Positions 1-12,300 of a stretch of DNA of 64,000 nt are shown here, one piece after another (position 1 is the stretch's first letter; each line of letters begins with the position of its first letter). A program made the translations under genes and the position numbers. Under the pieces are notes generated by a model that was not told the DNA's origin, did not search any database, and saw nothing but the letters and a program-made list of their open reading frames with translations. The DNA is from Kalaharituber pfeilii (Eukaryota; Ascomycota; Pezizomycetes; Pezizales; Pezizaceae), in NCBI GenBank assembly GCA_015179045.1, contig WHUZ01000007.1:1538501-1602500 (forward strand). Direction: 5' to 3'.

Positions 1-173
1 GATACAATATGCTAGAATTGTAGTATCAGCTATGCTGTACATATAACTGTTTACTGTAAGCTGCTAGCATGTCTGTTGCACAAGATATAGCCAAATATAG
101 TATCTCCGTCGTATCTTGGTCGACGATCGTATCCCGATATAAAACAGTAGTTGCATTCTTACTGTGACCTTTA

Positions 174-544
174 GCGGTATTCAGATAAGAAAAATCTGGC
201 TGGATTTCAGATTTTCATCAAGTCCAGAAAAATCCGGTCATCTCGATACCAAATTTTATCTGGTTTTTTCATGTTATAAACCAGTTCAACCAGTTTATTT
301 TCGCGAAATAAACCCGGACCCAAAATCCACCAGAATTTATGCACACCAAGCCTAGAATACTTTATCTGGACCCACAATATGCACCACATATGCAACACCA
401 TATGTAGTTGTCTCAGATATCCGACTGAATTTATTTCGTGCAAAAACACGAAAATAAACTGTTTAACTAGTTTATACCTCGAAACCCCTGATAAGATTTT
501 GAAAGCCGAAAAATCTGGCCTGATTTTTCTAATCTGAATACCGT
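174..544. mobile_element. Foldback MITE with long terminal inverted repeats
   Basis: The two arms of this 371-bp segment are imperfect reverse complements over roughly 150 nt. The left arm begins GCGGTATTCAGATAAGAAAA and the right arm, read backwards, begins ACGGTATTCAGATTAGAAAA. Further in, both arms carry an AAAC-AGTT-(A/C)A-CAGTTTATTTTCG block followed by GAAATAAA. The element is bordered by TA on both sides (172-173 and 545-546), the target duplication expected for Tc1/mariner-type elements. There is no transposase frame, so it would be non-autonomous. The right arm holds an extra small hairpin near 440-460. The family assignment is inference from the TA duplication only. Confidence 0.6.
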
Positions 545-2423
545 TAATGCAATATTGTCTCCTCACAGCTTTTCTATAAAGGGCTGAAACAAAATCAATG
601 AATAAATTGAACAATATATTGCTGGATACAAAAGCTTACTTACCTTTTCCTTCCTCCAATTTTCCCAATAATCCTTGCTTTTCGATGCACTAACGTTTCA
701 GGAGAAAGCGATTTCTCTTTTCAGTAGCATGGTATTGAGATAAATCCCATGCCATTTCAACTTGTAATTTACAACTGAGATAACAGCGAAGATGGAAAAA
801 TAATAATCTGGGCACGAGTATAGTTCGTCTCCTCTACACACAGATTTGGTAACCTCATGCCCCAGAAGATCCCCGGAGCAATATAGAGGAGATACTCCGT
901 AATACGGGACCTATCTGGGCACATGTAATTCTCCATTCTCATTAACCTACAATTAGATTGGGATTCTTGTTCCCACGTCTCATACCTGGTCCCGTGACTC
1001 TCATACCGAAAAAAATTTGGCTCAAGTATAAATACATATGGTTCCTATTCTCGACTATGTATTCTTCAATTGCAAAACAAATAGTTCATGTAATACTAGC
1101 ATATAGCAACAGAAATCACCCGTATGCTAAAGCAAATAACGGGCCCAGGGCCAAAGATTAAGCCAGGGCACATGCCAAGACTATTGACTACAGTGCTGAC
1201 ATAAGTGCACCCGCTTGGCATCGGCCTTGGCGACAAAAACCCTCCCCACTTGCAAATATGCGTGCTATGTGATATATGAAGTTTCCTTCTCAATAATTTT
1301 TTCCCCCACTTTGATGCATCCTTCGAATCACTGAAGCAGTACCACGTTCCCAGCAGCGCTACAGGGCTTCTTGTCACATTAATTGGTCAGTCTCTATTTG
1401 GTTCCTTCGATGCCCACTTGTTTAATCGAGAAGCGAGCCAACTTCTCAGTTCTATGAGGAAATTTAACCATATATCTGTTCTGGCGATTTCTCTGTGAGC
1501 CATGAACTAACATGCACTACCATCTGATTTTTTTACTTTGGCGATATTCAGAATCGACGAATTGCTATCTCAAGCTAGTGTCCATTAACTCACTGCAATA
1601 GGTACAACAACACTTTGGTTGGTTTTAATAGGTGCAATCGGTATGTAAAGTTCAATTCCATTTGGGTTTATCTCTTTGAAATTGACCACAATGGATTTGC
1701 CGCATGTGATGATACAATTCTTCTATCAGTTCTGCTTCTGTACCATACAAGCTGAAGAAACAAAATTACCAAGCTCAACAGTCTGAAATATGCAACCATC
1801 GCGGCAGATCATTGTTAACTCAGCAATTTATAGGCAATGAATTCCGTACTAACTTCTATGACATGCCTTAGATTTTATACTATTCCTTTAAACGGTACTT
1901 TCACCTCTTTCCTCGTCGCTACATCTGATTTTCTATTGTTACAGTATGATGACCCAAGTCAATCCATTCAACGAGTCCTCCATCCCCAGCTTTGTGCTCT
2001 GTCACTCTTTAAACCGCCTTCGATATCCATCTTCTCCCAAGTTGAAATTACATTAGCGGTCTGCAATTTACTCCGCTCCCCTCGAAAGTGGGTTCCTGGG
2101 CCTCGGAGTAGTGTTGCGGGTAATATGCTAGGTAATGTACTACTAGCGAGAAGTATGGGAAGGTTGGCAATGAGCTCTGGAGTACGAAGTGTGTGGTACC
2201 AGAGCCTGGACATGATTTCGGTTTTCGGGATCTTGGAAGGGTGAAGGTAAGGGGAGTTAGGTGGGGGGGGAGTAAAACTGGCTTTGCTGAACTGTTCATC
2301 TGTTGATAATTCATATACCATACCCCTATTTAAATTGTACTAATATCTCTTATAGTTTCTTCAGATAAAAATACATTGGGCTCGATAGCACGCATGCCTT
2401 AACATTAAACCCTGTGAAGGAAA
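545..2423. other. Intergenic, no gene recognised
   Basis: Only short frames occur here, on both strands, and none has a recognisable motif or a convincing exon series. The stretch is AT-rich with short homopolymers. I see no gene in it. Confidence 0.5.
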
Positions 2424-2983
2424 ATGTTGCCGAATGCTCCGAAAAGTTCACCCCTCTTGTCAGATGCCTATATGACCCTCAATTCCCTTATTCTTCCTCC
2501 ACAATCTGTTTTCCCTTACCCGCTAATAGAGTCATTCGCCGCTGCACATGACCCGTTGTTAGAGGAGCATGGCGAAAAAATATTCACTGCCTCAATGACA
2601 TTGAGGGAGACACGGGTGCAACTTGACCGTATTACTCGTGATCTCGCAAAAGTGGCAGAAGTTGTGGAGGAGAAGGAAGGGGGAACTGTAACACTCACAG
2701 AAGTACAAAGAGCCAAGTTACGGGCGAAATTGCAACTTGTATATCGCTTCCTCCTCCCCCTCCTCTCTAATATGGTGCACTTTATAACATGATGAGCGTG
2801 TAGCAGTCAGCCGCGCCGACATCCACTGTTTCCACATTCACAAGCAAGCAGGCTCTATTACAAGCCGCACAATTGAGAAAAGAGCAGTTTGACGCTGAGA
2901 TGGCTCATGAGGAAGCGAAAGCTCTGGAGGAATTCAAAAAAGGCCTGAGAGAGGCTGTCCTGTCCTCAAAGCTTTTATGGTAA
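2424..2983 (+). CDS. Small coiled-coil protein, unrecognised
   Basis: Two exons, 2424-2738 and 2807-2983, are joined by a GT-AG intron (donor GTATAT, acceptor TAGCAG) and give about 163 residues ending in LLW. The start is the first ATG of the open frame. The N-terminal part (SSPLLSDAYMTLNSLILPP) is followed by two helical, charged segments: residues about 50-100 (RETRVQLDRITRDLAKVAEV) and about 120-160 (QLRKEQFDAEMAHEEAKALE). Both have coiled-coil composition. There is no signal peptide or membrane segment. A TGGTAAGC at the end could be a further splice donor, so the C-terminus is uncertain. I do not recognise the family. The consistent reading frame and intron argue that it is real, and the coiled coils suggest a subunit of a complex. 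Confidence 0.45.
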
Positions 2984-3489
2984 GCAGAATGCGCATTCCG
3001 GATTGGCGAGAAACATTCTTCATCGATCTATCACTTTCAATTGTGTTCTCAATGAGCCTACTCAACGAGGATCATTCAAACTGGCTTACATCAATCATCA
3101 AAATCGAGAAAATTTCCTTGTGAGGAAGACAAGTATTAGTACTTCATGAGCATATCGAGCTCTCTCCGACTCGGAACTTCCCACAGAGGCGTCGCTTTTC
3201 TTGGCGTCGCGGAGTCAAAAATCTGCTCGGCCTTACTTCAAAACTCGGATGGCCGAATGAGACAAGGTAGCAGAAAGCCTGCCTTCCCTTCCCCTGACCG
3301 TTCCTGAATGTGCTAGAGCGTGGGGGGGCTCGGGAGTTCGCCGCTCATCTGGGTGGGCATCACTCGCTAAACATGGCGAACAGCATATCGAGCAGCCTGT
3401 TAAATAGTCGATTGATCAGCTATCAAGCAACTGAACACAAAAAGTACATTCAGTCACCACTTATGCTGTGATTGGGTGGCAATGCTATT

Positions 3490-4056
3490 CATAGGCTCAT
3501 AGGTAGCATAAGCTGCCCATAGGAGGCCGATGCCCACAAGCGATCTAGAACATAGGTAAAATATAAGCATGTGATGTCCAGAATGTATGCATCATGTGTG
3601 ACTATGTTCCGGACCTGATACGGGTCAGAGGCCTTAGAGGCCATTGCCTCACGGAAATTTTGCAGGGCATCCTGAGCAATGACTCGAGTGTTGCCTAGAA
3701 CAACTTCATTAGAACAAAATCGCTGGATTAAGGGTAACAGAGAAACTTACCAAACCATTTCCTATTGGGCTCTAGCCTGGCGTTGGGTATTTCTTTTGAT
3801 TGATAGCTGGCGGCTTTAATCTACCACTTCCTGTCATTAGTACCAATTGGAGCAAGCGGAATACGCAAAACAGTCTTCAAACTTACAATGTCTCCTTGTT
3901 TGTTCCTAATTGGCTTCCCTTTCCTTCAGGAGATTCAGCCTCCTGACCTTCACATCTCTGTAGAAATTTTCTCCCTTGATTTTGACATTGACCATGCCAT
4001 CGCCGTGGGTTTTTGCTCCGCTCCCTGCGGGCCTTTTCTTTCTTGAAAGTACCCAT
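3490..4056 (-). pseudogene. NOG2: NOG2/NUG2 (nucleolar GTPase) 5' fragment, broken
   Basis: NOG2 is a GTPase that acts in 60S ribosome assembly. Reading backwards from ATG 4056, the frame gives MGTFKKEKARRE, then in a second frame KGENFYRDVKVRRLNLLKE, then in a third frame GKPIRNKQGDIV. Further exons give AASYQSKE-PNARLEPNRKWFG, NTRVIAQDALQNFREAMAS and finally LPMSL just before a stop at 3490. These match the conserved NOG2 N-terminus in order. At least two frameshifts are needed, and the whole GTPase domain (G1-G5) is absent. The introns are still visible (gtaagt...ctag before NTRV). It is therefore a truncated, decayed copy; a functional NOG2 must lie elsewhere. The Copia element begins about 210 bp upstream of its start. 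Confidence 0.8.
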
Positions 4057-4271
4057 TGTGGAAATGCGAGTGTCCACCGCAATGTGAATGAGGGGGATGG
4101 GGGGTAGAAGTGGACGGAGTAGGAATGAGGCGAAAAAGTTGAATGGGCAAATTGTGAAGTGTAATTTTTTTTCTCATTGAAATTTTAGCAAAGCAACTCC
4201 TACTAGTACCGACAGACTGCCAGGATTCAGGGTGCACGTGAGATACTAGTGCATAGCATTCACAACGAATG

Positions 4272-4432
4272 TGTGGGAATATAGCCCGGAACCCGAATAG
4301 GGAATTAATGTTTTAGGAAGCAGGACAGAGATATATTAGATTAGCGCGGACCAAAGGATATAAAACCTTGGTCTAGAGGGAGAGAAGCTCGGGGGAGAAA
4401 GAGAAGGACAAGAAAATAAAGTTGAAGCAACA
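4272..4432 (+). repeat. 5' LTR of the Copia element
   Basis: It begins TGTGGGAATATAGCC and ends CAACA. It contains GGATATAAAACC, a TATA-like box, about 105 nt into the LTR, followed by the purine-rich GTCTAGAGGGAGAGAAGCTC. The second copy at 5721 differs by scattered substitutions and by loss of GGGGGAGAAA before AGAAGGACAAG. Confidence 0.85.
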
Positions 4433-4452
4433 GGTTATGAGCCCGGAGGTGC
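4432..4452 (+). other. Retroelement primer binding site (half-tRNA type)
   Basis: Directly after the LTR comes AGGTTATGAGCCCGGAGG. This is complementary to the anticodon arm of initiator Met tRNA (GGGCTCATAACC). Drosophila copia and several fungal copia lineages are primed this way, by an internal half-tRNA and not by the tRNA 3' end. The assignment rests on recall of the iMet anticodon loop. Confidence 0.6.
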
Positions 4453-5049
4453 AATTACACCACCATTTATACAACTTCTTCTATTTTTTTTTCTCTTCTG
4501 TGATACTTATCCTTCTAAAAAAAAAAAAAAAAAAAAAAGATATGTCGGCCATCCCAGTATACCAGAGTGAGGATGATCCTCGGGATGATCCTCCACAGCT
4601 TGCACATTCCAGGTCCCGTAGTAATCTTCAATAGAATGGGGATCAGGAAGCAAATGGACCAGGACAAGACTGGATGATTCAACATAGACTGATGGAACAT
4701 GTTTATACTAGAAGAGGGTCACAGGTGCTAGGATTCTCTCAACAAGGATTACAAGCTAGAGAACCTGTCCCAGGGAGAGGATCATGGGTACCAGGATTCT
4801 CCTAACAAGGACAGCCTATTCCAGAGGAATATGAATACCAAGAACATCCGGAAGAGAATCAACAGGAACAAGGTCCAAACCACTACTACCCGAACTACAA
4901 TCAACATTGCTATCAACGATTCAGGATAACTCGATAGCCAACAGTTATTCCTGTACTGGATGCAATAAACTACTTATCATGGAAAAGGAACATGAGGGTA
5001 ATATTAATTTGTATGGGAGTATGGACTGCTATATCAGACCCGTCTACAC

Positions 5050-5416
5050 TTCACGGAGATAACTAGAGTGCCCTAGCACTGGCAAAGATAAACTTGTACC
5101 ATGCGAGGGCGAAACACATACATGTTCGTTAAAGATTTATCGCATCCTGTATTGAGAATGGAATATACAAGTGGCATATATACCAACGGGGGATATGATA
5201 GCTGATATCATGACAAAAGGTCTCTCAAGCGAAATTCACAATCGACATGTTGTTAATATGGAATTAGATGTGAAAGCAAGCAAGATATCATGTACCAGAT
5301 ACGATATGAACTTCAAAAGCAGAAATATGCTGTTCAACCATCTGCAAGAAACTGGTCACCATGGTGAGAAAAATGCCTTATCAAGGGATAAGAGACCCAT
5401 ACTAATACTGTTATAG
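5050..5416 (+). pseudogene. Copia RNase H C-terminal remnant
   Basis: Broken frames encode SALALAK-NLYHARAKHIHVR, then RFIASCIENGIYK, then AYIPTGDMIADIMTKGLS. This is the usual end of copia RNase H (HARAKHI-(D/H)-(V/I)-R, then YIPT-D--AD--TK-L). In-frame stops and a frame change precede the final segment, so it is non-functional. It lies inside the LTR pair on the same strand. Confidence 0.8.
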
Positions 5417-5720
5417 TTTGAGTATACCATTACACAAAGATGTGATGAGAGACAGTATCAGCTACATACAATGTATGTAAGAAATTGCCTTATCAGGATG
5501 ATAAGAGATACTAATATCGAATCAGGACATAGGATATTGGTATAGAATTCAGGGGAGGTAGCGATACTGGAGGATTTTGAGATGGAGGGCGAGTTTCTTT
5601 TTATGTGGAGAGGACTTGGGAGGATTTTGAGGAACAATAAGCATGTTTGTGCTTTGTCTTATAATTCATATTATTAATTCTGTCTGTTGATTGTTTATCA
5701 GTGTCCTGCTTCAGGGGAGG

Positions 5721-5873
5721 TATGGGAATATAGCCCGGAATCTGAATAGGGAATTAATGTTTTAGGAAGCAGAGCAGAGATATATTAGATTAGCGCGGAC
5801 CAAAGGATATAAAACCTGGGTCTAGAGGGAGAGAAGCTCAGAGAAGGACAAGAAAATAAAAGTTGAACCAACA
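5721..5873 (+). repeat. 3' LTR of the Copia element
   Basis: It begins TATGGGAATATAGCCCGGAA (the first TG has become TA) and ends GAACCAACA. It repeats the TATA-like GGATATAAAACC of the upstream LTR. The polypurine tract TCAGGGGAGG lies immediately before it. Confidence 0.85.
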
Positions 5874-7410
5874 GAACGACCACTAACATGGTCGAAACCA
5901 ATTCGTCCCACAGCAGTAGGTTGCAAGATGTGTAATATTTTCCTTTCAGTAGAATCTTTGTAACGTGCAGGGCATCGGCTTTATTTACCTGCCTTGACTT
6001 CGGCCTCGTTCTCCGCAGATCGACGTTTCTCTCCCAAATCTACAGCTGCAATACCACCTCATACATGATATCCGCACGACCACAACCACCTTCTTCCTTT
6101 ACCAACTCCCTCTTCTTGTGGAACCTCTTCGTTGCTAAAGATATTATCTCCATAATTTTCCTTTTCCCACGGTATTGGTGAAATAAGATAAAATTCTGGG
6201 AAAGTTAAATTCGAGAATTATGCACTATTCACCTTTATGGAGGAAGCTATATTAATGCGCTTCGCTTCCGTTCCATATACATTACACACTGGTGAAGCAA
6301 ATATTATTTTGTTGCTACTACTATTGCCACGAAACTATCGCCCCTTCAGGCCGGGTACGAGATCATGATAGTATACTAATATAATATGTCTAAAAAGTTA
6401 GTTAAGAAAAGGAATATATATTTTCAGATGTAGGATTGGACCATACAGTGGACTCAATTTTTTCTTGCTTTTCCAGTGCAATGCAATATCGCGGTTGTAA
6501 GTTATCGCGGTGGAATACATTGTAACGTACTGTACCTGCAGCTTCGGTTCCACTCACCCGCAGCTTGATCGAGTCATAACGGAGTGTTCCCTCAGGTAAC
6601 TTAAAATACCCTGACCGAATAAATTTGGAAGTAGCTGCAAGCCTTTGTTGGGTCAAGTTACTCTCTCATCGTGGGCTGGAATAATACAACAGTAAGGCAG
6701 AACTATTCTTCCATCACTCACGGGCTGTCTAGATCTGAGAGACTGCCCAAGAGGCTGAAACCCAATAGGCTAGTCTAAAGTACAGTATCTAGACAAAGTG
6801 TACGCCACCCCCACTATACAATAATAGTGAAAGCGCATATGCACTGCATTGACATTCATGATGCAGTAGGAAAAATAGTAGATCAAGCCTTTGTAAACAG
6901 AATACTATGAACTTCCAGGTAAATATATACTAATATATATCCAAATAGGTACGTAGCAACTTTCGAGGCTAACATGTAGTCTCATACCAAGCCCTCTAGT
7001 CCTACTTTCCATAAAGTGAGGTACCAGAATTAGACTTATCAGAATCAACCACCGACATGCTGAGTGTCTACAAATAAAAGCATAGAAAATTCTTATCTCG
7101 TGGGCATTACTCCCCGCTGCTGTGTAGCCACTGTTCTCGTACCCAGCTTGTAGCCACAATCCCATTATCCTTTACCCTCAGCGAAATATGTTGCTGAGAA
7201 TCAGCAGCACTAGGCCATACCTCCTCACATTTTCCAAAACTGTCATAAATTGGGAAAAAAAGAAAGTGAATGCAAGGTAATACAATATTGTCGAAATCAA
7301 TTTTGATTCCAATAGACCATAGATAAGCAACGCAAAGATGATAGGAATAAGTTGCATCAAAAGAAAAATACAGGGCAAGTTATAATAATACACCGTAATA
7401 GTCACCATAA
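5874..7410. other. Intergenic; one unassigned minus-strand frame
   Basis: An open frame on the minus strand (6402-6656) encodes 84 residues beginning MTQQRLAATSKFIRSGYFKL; it has no recognised motif and no partner exons. The rest is AT-rich with no supported gene. The stretch near 7180-7410 is the downstream region of the PRPP synthetase gene. Confidence 0.4.
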
Positions 7411-9380
7411 TTAATCGAAGTGTTGAAATAGAACTGAAATACTCTCCCCTATTTTACTATTAGTTGACAGATTTGAAGTAGTAGGTCTTCTTTCTTACCA
7501 TGGTGGTTTCTTCTGATAGCCTCCGACAATAGTGCAGATATATCAAGAATACGTAATTTTCGAGCTTGGAAGAGCTTTTTCTCTGGGATAGGAAATGTAT
7601 TGGTTACAATAATCTGTGAAATGTAAGAATTTAATTAGCCATATCGAAGTAAGAAGCGAATGTATAAGGCCATTTAATTTTTCACGCACATAGTTAATGT
7701 AGCTACATGCCTCCATTTCTTCAAGGCATTCTCCACCAAAAACGCCATGTGTGGCAATGCAGTAAACCCTTTTCGCTCCTGCTCTTTTTACGCAGTGCTC
7801 TGCAGCCGCAATCCAGCTCCCAGGGCGATCAATCATATCATCAACCAGCAAAACGATTCGATCCCGGACATGTCCAACGAGTGTAATCGTTCTCTCCTCG
7901 GCGCTTCTTATATCCACTTCCTCCTCATCATCGGTCTCATTTGGATCAACAGCACCACCTAAAGCATGGTCGTTCGAGGACGCTATTGAGAAGACTGATG
8001 TCATCATATGATTCAAACCAGCATTTGGATCTTCGTCATCATCTCTAACAGATGGAGGGACTGAAGGGTAGTCGTCGTCTACAACATGCCCTTGAACGAG
8101 ACGCCCATATGTGACTTCCCTGGCATTATCATCGGCGTAATCGTCATCAAGATCATCTTCTGGATGTGGCGGAAGATGATAGTTGTATTCAGTTGACGTA
8201 GTGGAAACCGCTTCAGGTACGTCGTTCGTGATTGCGAGATCTGCAAGCTGAGCACTTACATCTCGGGTGATGTCAACCGAGGGCGCACCAACACTGCTAA
8301 CTGCATAGTTGACGGCAACCATTCCACCATTTTGCAGATCAGCTCCTTCTCCGTCTATAATGGCCGGCGCAATACCCTCAATTAAATTGCCAATTTCCTC
8401 TCGATTCGTCCCATTATTACCATTCACTGACTCGGCCGGAGAGTGGCGCCTGGAGTGATATTTGGAAGAGAGGGCATCATAGTTGGATCTCCGTCTGTCG
8501 GTGGTAATAAGAGCAAAATTCACCTTCAATGCATCCGCAAGAGATGTTACCCTATATCACTGCAAGTCAGAAACATCCGCATATCAAATCTTGGACAAAT
8601 ATAATAGCTTACCTTTTGGTCCCGCCAGGGTTCTTACTCACTACCACAGACTCTCTCCAATTGGAAATATTGCTTTTGATCCACCTCGCAATCAACGGCT
8701 CGGCATATAAATTGTCTACTGGTTTAGAGAAGAAGCCTTGCATTTGAGAAGCCTAACACCATGCTTTGAGCTCTACTCTGAGATAGAGGTCGGAGTTTAC
8801 CCACATGTAAATCCACAGTAATAATATGGTCCACTCCGGCAATTGTGAGAAGATTGGCTATCACTGTAGTGGCGGTCAGCATTCAAAGTCTGAGAACTGC
8901 TCCTTATAACTTTCCACGAAACATACTTCTTGCCGTAATGGCACCACGATGTGATTTCTTCTTAGACTGCTTAGAATATGGAAAGTACGGCATAACGGCT
9001 AAGGTCTAATGTCAGTGAAATATAAGTGAGATAGGACGTCTAGAGGGTCTACCGGTAATCTTGTTTGCAGAACCGCCCTTGCAGGCTGAAATCATGATGA
9101 GAAGCTCTATAATGTTGTCATTGACTCTATAGCAGGCCTCCATTTTAGTCTTATAACCAGTAGAGATGCCTCAAAGCCACCTGGGAGGTGCATACGTTTG
9201 GCTCCCACTCTGGACAATGAAGACATCCTGCTCGCGAACTGAGCACCCAATGTTGACCGAGGTTTCCCCATTGGAGAACTTTTTGAGTTCTGCTTTACTT
9301 GGATTTGTGCCCAGTCTTTCGCAGATAGCTTCTGTGAGCAATGGATGGGAGGATCCTGAGAATATCTTGACTCTGCGCAT
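7411..9380 (-). CDS. PRS5: Ribose-phosphate pyrophosphokinase with large insertion (PRS5/PRS1-like)
   Basis: The enzyme makes PRPP from ribose 5-phosphate and ATP for purine, pyrimidine, His and Trp synthesis in the cytosol. About seven exons are visible. The first starts [20 protein letters not shown] and reads through [13 protein letters not shown]. Later exons give [31 protein letters not shown], the PRPP-synthetase signature region [28 protein letters not shown], the PRPP-binding loop [25 protein letters not shown], and a last short exon [12 protein letters not shown]. Between [11 protein letters not shown] and [11 protein letters not shown] sits an acidic, low-complexity insert of about 200 residues (three stretches rich in D/E). 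Yeast Prs1 and Prs5 have non-homologous inserts at the same place, so this is a regulatory-type paralogue and not the short form. An upstream in-frame Met exists (9422), but MRRV matches family starts. The symbol is by resemblance; PRS1 is the alternative. Confidence 0.85.
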
Positions 9381-12300
9381 GATTGAAGGTAGATTGCAAA
9401 ATTTCAGAACTATGTTCACCAAATGCCTGCAAACTGTGTGCCAGTGCGTGTTATCTGCCGAGATTAACTCAGATTATAAAGTAGCTGCAGCGAAGATTCG
9501 GGAATGCTGCGTGAATATTGTGATGGACGAGGCTTGCGCAACACTTTCTTTCGGAGTTGTAGCAGGTGAGGGAAATTTTTAGTGGGGTTCCTGCTTGCAG
9601 AGTTGCCAAGCTCACGTGACAACCACCTACTTCTGTTCCTCAAGCTAATAGTGCTACACTAGTCGCAGAGGTTGCCATCCCCAGGATGCGGATACCTGTT
9701 CTCGTACCCACAGGATACCAATCTCCCACACTGCTACCAGGCCATCAGCAGTCCGGAGGCCTTTTACAGCTCTCAACTCTAGACTCCCGATTCCTCGCTA
9801 CATCTCATGTGATTCTAAGCTGCCTGCCCTAGCTAGGTTGCCCCATGATTGCAAGGGAGCTGTGCTAGGTCGCTACCCTAGACGGCTGCCCCAGTCAAAC
9901 TGCATACTTGGAGTGGTACAATTACAGGGTAGCACTCATCCCGAGATCAGCGGCCCCGATTGGCGTTTGCCGTGCATGCATACCTGGCAACTTAGCGAGA
10001 TGCTCCCCGCCGCACGTCATAACGCTGGGCGGCGAGAAACGCTATATAACCACTCACCATTTGAGTGGGTCAGCGATAACCTAGGCCTTGTCCCTTCGAT
10101 CAACTTATTTCCCGTGGAAAGCAAAAGGACGATAGATATTGTGCAGTGTTTCGGGTATTAATATCATTTAATTCAGCTGGGACAATTCTGAACTATACCC
10201 AAAGATCTATGCTAACCATTATTCTGGTTACGAGATTAGCTATTCGGGCCGCAGCCGTTGAACCGCAGCCGCTGAACCGCAGCCTCCGAACCAGACCCAC
10301 CGCAGCCCGCCGCCATCGTCGTACCCCTTGACAAGGCCATAGCCAGGTAGTTGTACAAAACTACTCGCCCTCCGAATGCGACGATTGCTTCATTCGGCGC
10401 AACAAGGAAGTGTGTTGATGCCACTGACCTGTGCTGAATGTAGCGGTAGCCCTTGCGAGTGGTGCTGTGGGGAGCTATATGGAGTGGGGTGAGAGCGCGC
10501 GCTGGAAGTGAGGGGGAAAAAAAAGAACAGCAGCTCGTGCAAGTAGCAGCCCAAGCGCTGCGCGGACACACCGGTCCCATCGGGGCGTCGGGGGCTGCAA
10601 ATTGAGGGTCTTGGCATGACACAGAGTGGAGGTTACTTATCATAGGGTGTATACATCCATTACCTCTATGGACCTAAGATACGCATGGAAAAACTAGCAA
10701 AGATTGTGTCACAGAAACACAGTGATATCCCATTTCGCTTTCCCACATACACTTTCAACAGCTCGAGTATCCTACACTCTGTTCTACTCCTCATCCTCAT
10801 CGTCGTCCTGAATGGTATAACCTTGATGTTCACATGCCCAGATTCTACTGTCACACGCCTCACAGGTGTACTCGAATTAAGCGCTGAAGCTGCAGGTGCT
10901 GACTCAATTCCCACCTCTAACCTCTTCCGCTCCTCTTGGGTATTCAGTTCTACTAGCCTTTCCAGTGACTTGCGCTTCTTCTTTACCAAAGTGGCACTAG
11001 AAGAGGAGAACACCACAAATTGATGCTACTTCGAAAGTAGCATGGTGATTCCAAGGGCGCTGCAGCAAGACATGGGGCCTGCACATGCATTGCATCAAAT
11101 TGGGATGACAATTTTGATAGGGCCCTCCACGATGCCACCCCCCTCGCAGCAAGCCGACTGGTACATCCTGACCATTTGGATACAAAATCGACAGACGTTC
11201 AATTGTGCCACAATAAAGAATGATATTCTGCTGCCTTGTGAGTGGTGAACTCTATGCACCGCTTCCGATTGGAGGTGAGTGTCGCAGTTCTGGGAACCGG
11301 AGCTCATCTGCCACCTCACAGCCTCGCGTCAGCTTCTGCTGAAAACTCTTTCCCTGGCATCCAGGGTGGATTGCCAATCCTTCAGGAGAGAGCCGTTGAC
11401 GGCACTTGTGCCCAAATAATCAGACCATTTTCAAGACTGCTTGGTACTGACTCCGAGAGCCTTCCAACATCTATCTTATCTTCCCGTATCTTATCGAACC
11501 AGAAGTGACGAACATTGTAAGCATGTAATGTGGCCGTCACACAGGGGCACTCAACAACCTCGGCTTCCTCACAATCGTTCCGAACAGCATCATTTTCGTC
11601 TCCGCGACCATCACCGTCATTTAGACCCGGGTGACTTTCAAGCTCGTACATACCAAATAGCGTTCATCCCCTCCATCGCCTGATTCACCATTGAGTGCAA
11701 CACGCCACTACCTCCCTTACCGCCTCTCTCACCATCCAACTCACCACCATCTCCACCATCCTCTCCACGTTTTCTGCACAACAAAGCCAGCACTGTAGGA
11801 AATGGAGAACCCTGAACCCGGTCTTAGAATGATGCTAACCAAATGGGGCCAAACAACGGTTCACACCCTTCGCCAATGATTCAGGAACAAAGGAAAAAGC
11901 AACGCGCTGGACGGCTATAAATAAAGGAAATGCGATCGTGTACTTAGTTAGTTAGATAGACAGAGCTCCCGAGAATATAGAGCGAGCAAAATAGAATCTC
12001 TTCTCTACAAACATTATAAGCACAAGGTCTCCCAGCTCCAGAAGGCCGAGAAGGCATGCTCCGAGGCACACACAAAGGAACGCAGAGAGGAAGTGCAACA
12101 GCAGAAGAAAGACTGGGTAGTGGAGCTAGAGCAGTTTCGGCTGGAGCGGAGGGAGCTAGGAGGTGAAGTGAACGGTATTAGGAAGATACGCAGATGCTCC
12201 TACCTACAGTACCAATGATGGTTTCGCTGAATCCGAGAAGAACTACAGGGAAAGGGAAGCAGACGGGGTGCCAGTGCTCTGCCTTGCTCTCGTCCACAGC

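Larger units (their letters stand above)
4272..5873 (+). mobile_element. Ty1/copia LTR retrotransposon, internally deleted
   Basis: Two near-identical LTRs (4272-4432 and 5721-5873) flank about 1.29 kb of interior. A primer binding site follows the first LTR, a purine-rich tract (AGGGGAGGTA) precedes the second, and the interior ends with a copia RNase H remnant. Most of gag, protease, integrase and reverse transcriptase is missing, so the element cannot be autonomous. The order PBS - (gag traces) - RNase H - PPT - LTR is that of copia. I find no exact target duplication: AACGA occurs near both ends but not directly at the LTR borders. Non-identical LTRs indicate an old insertion. Confidence 0.85.

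Noticed and set aside
4264..5879. AACGA as copia target duplication
   Set aside because: It occurs near both ends but is separated from the LTR borders by 3 and 1 nt, so it is not a clean duplication.
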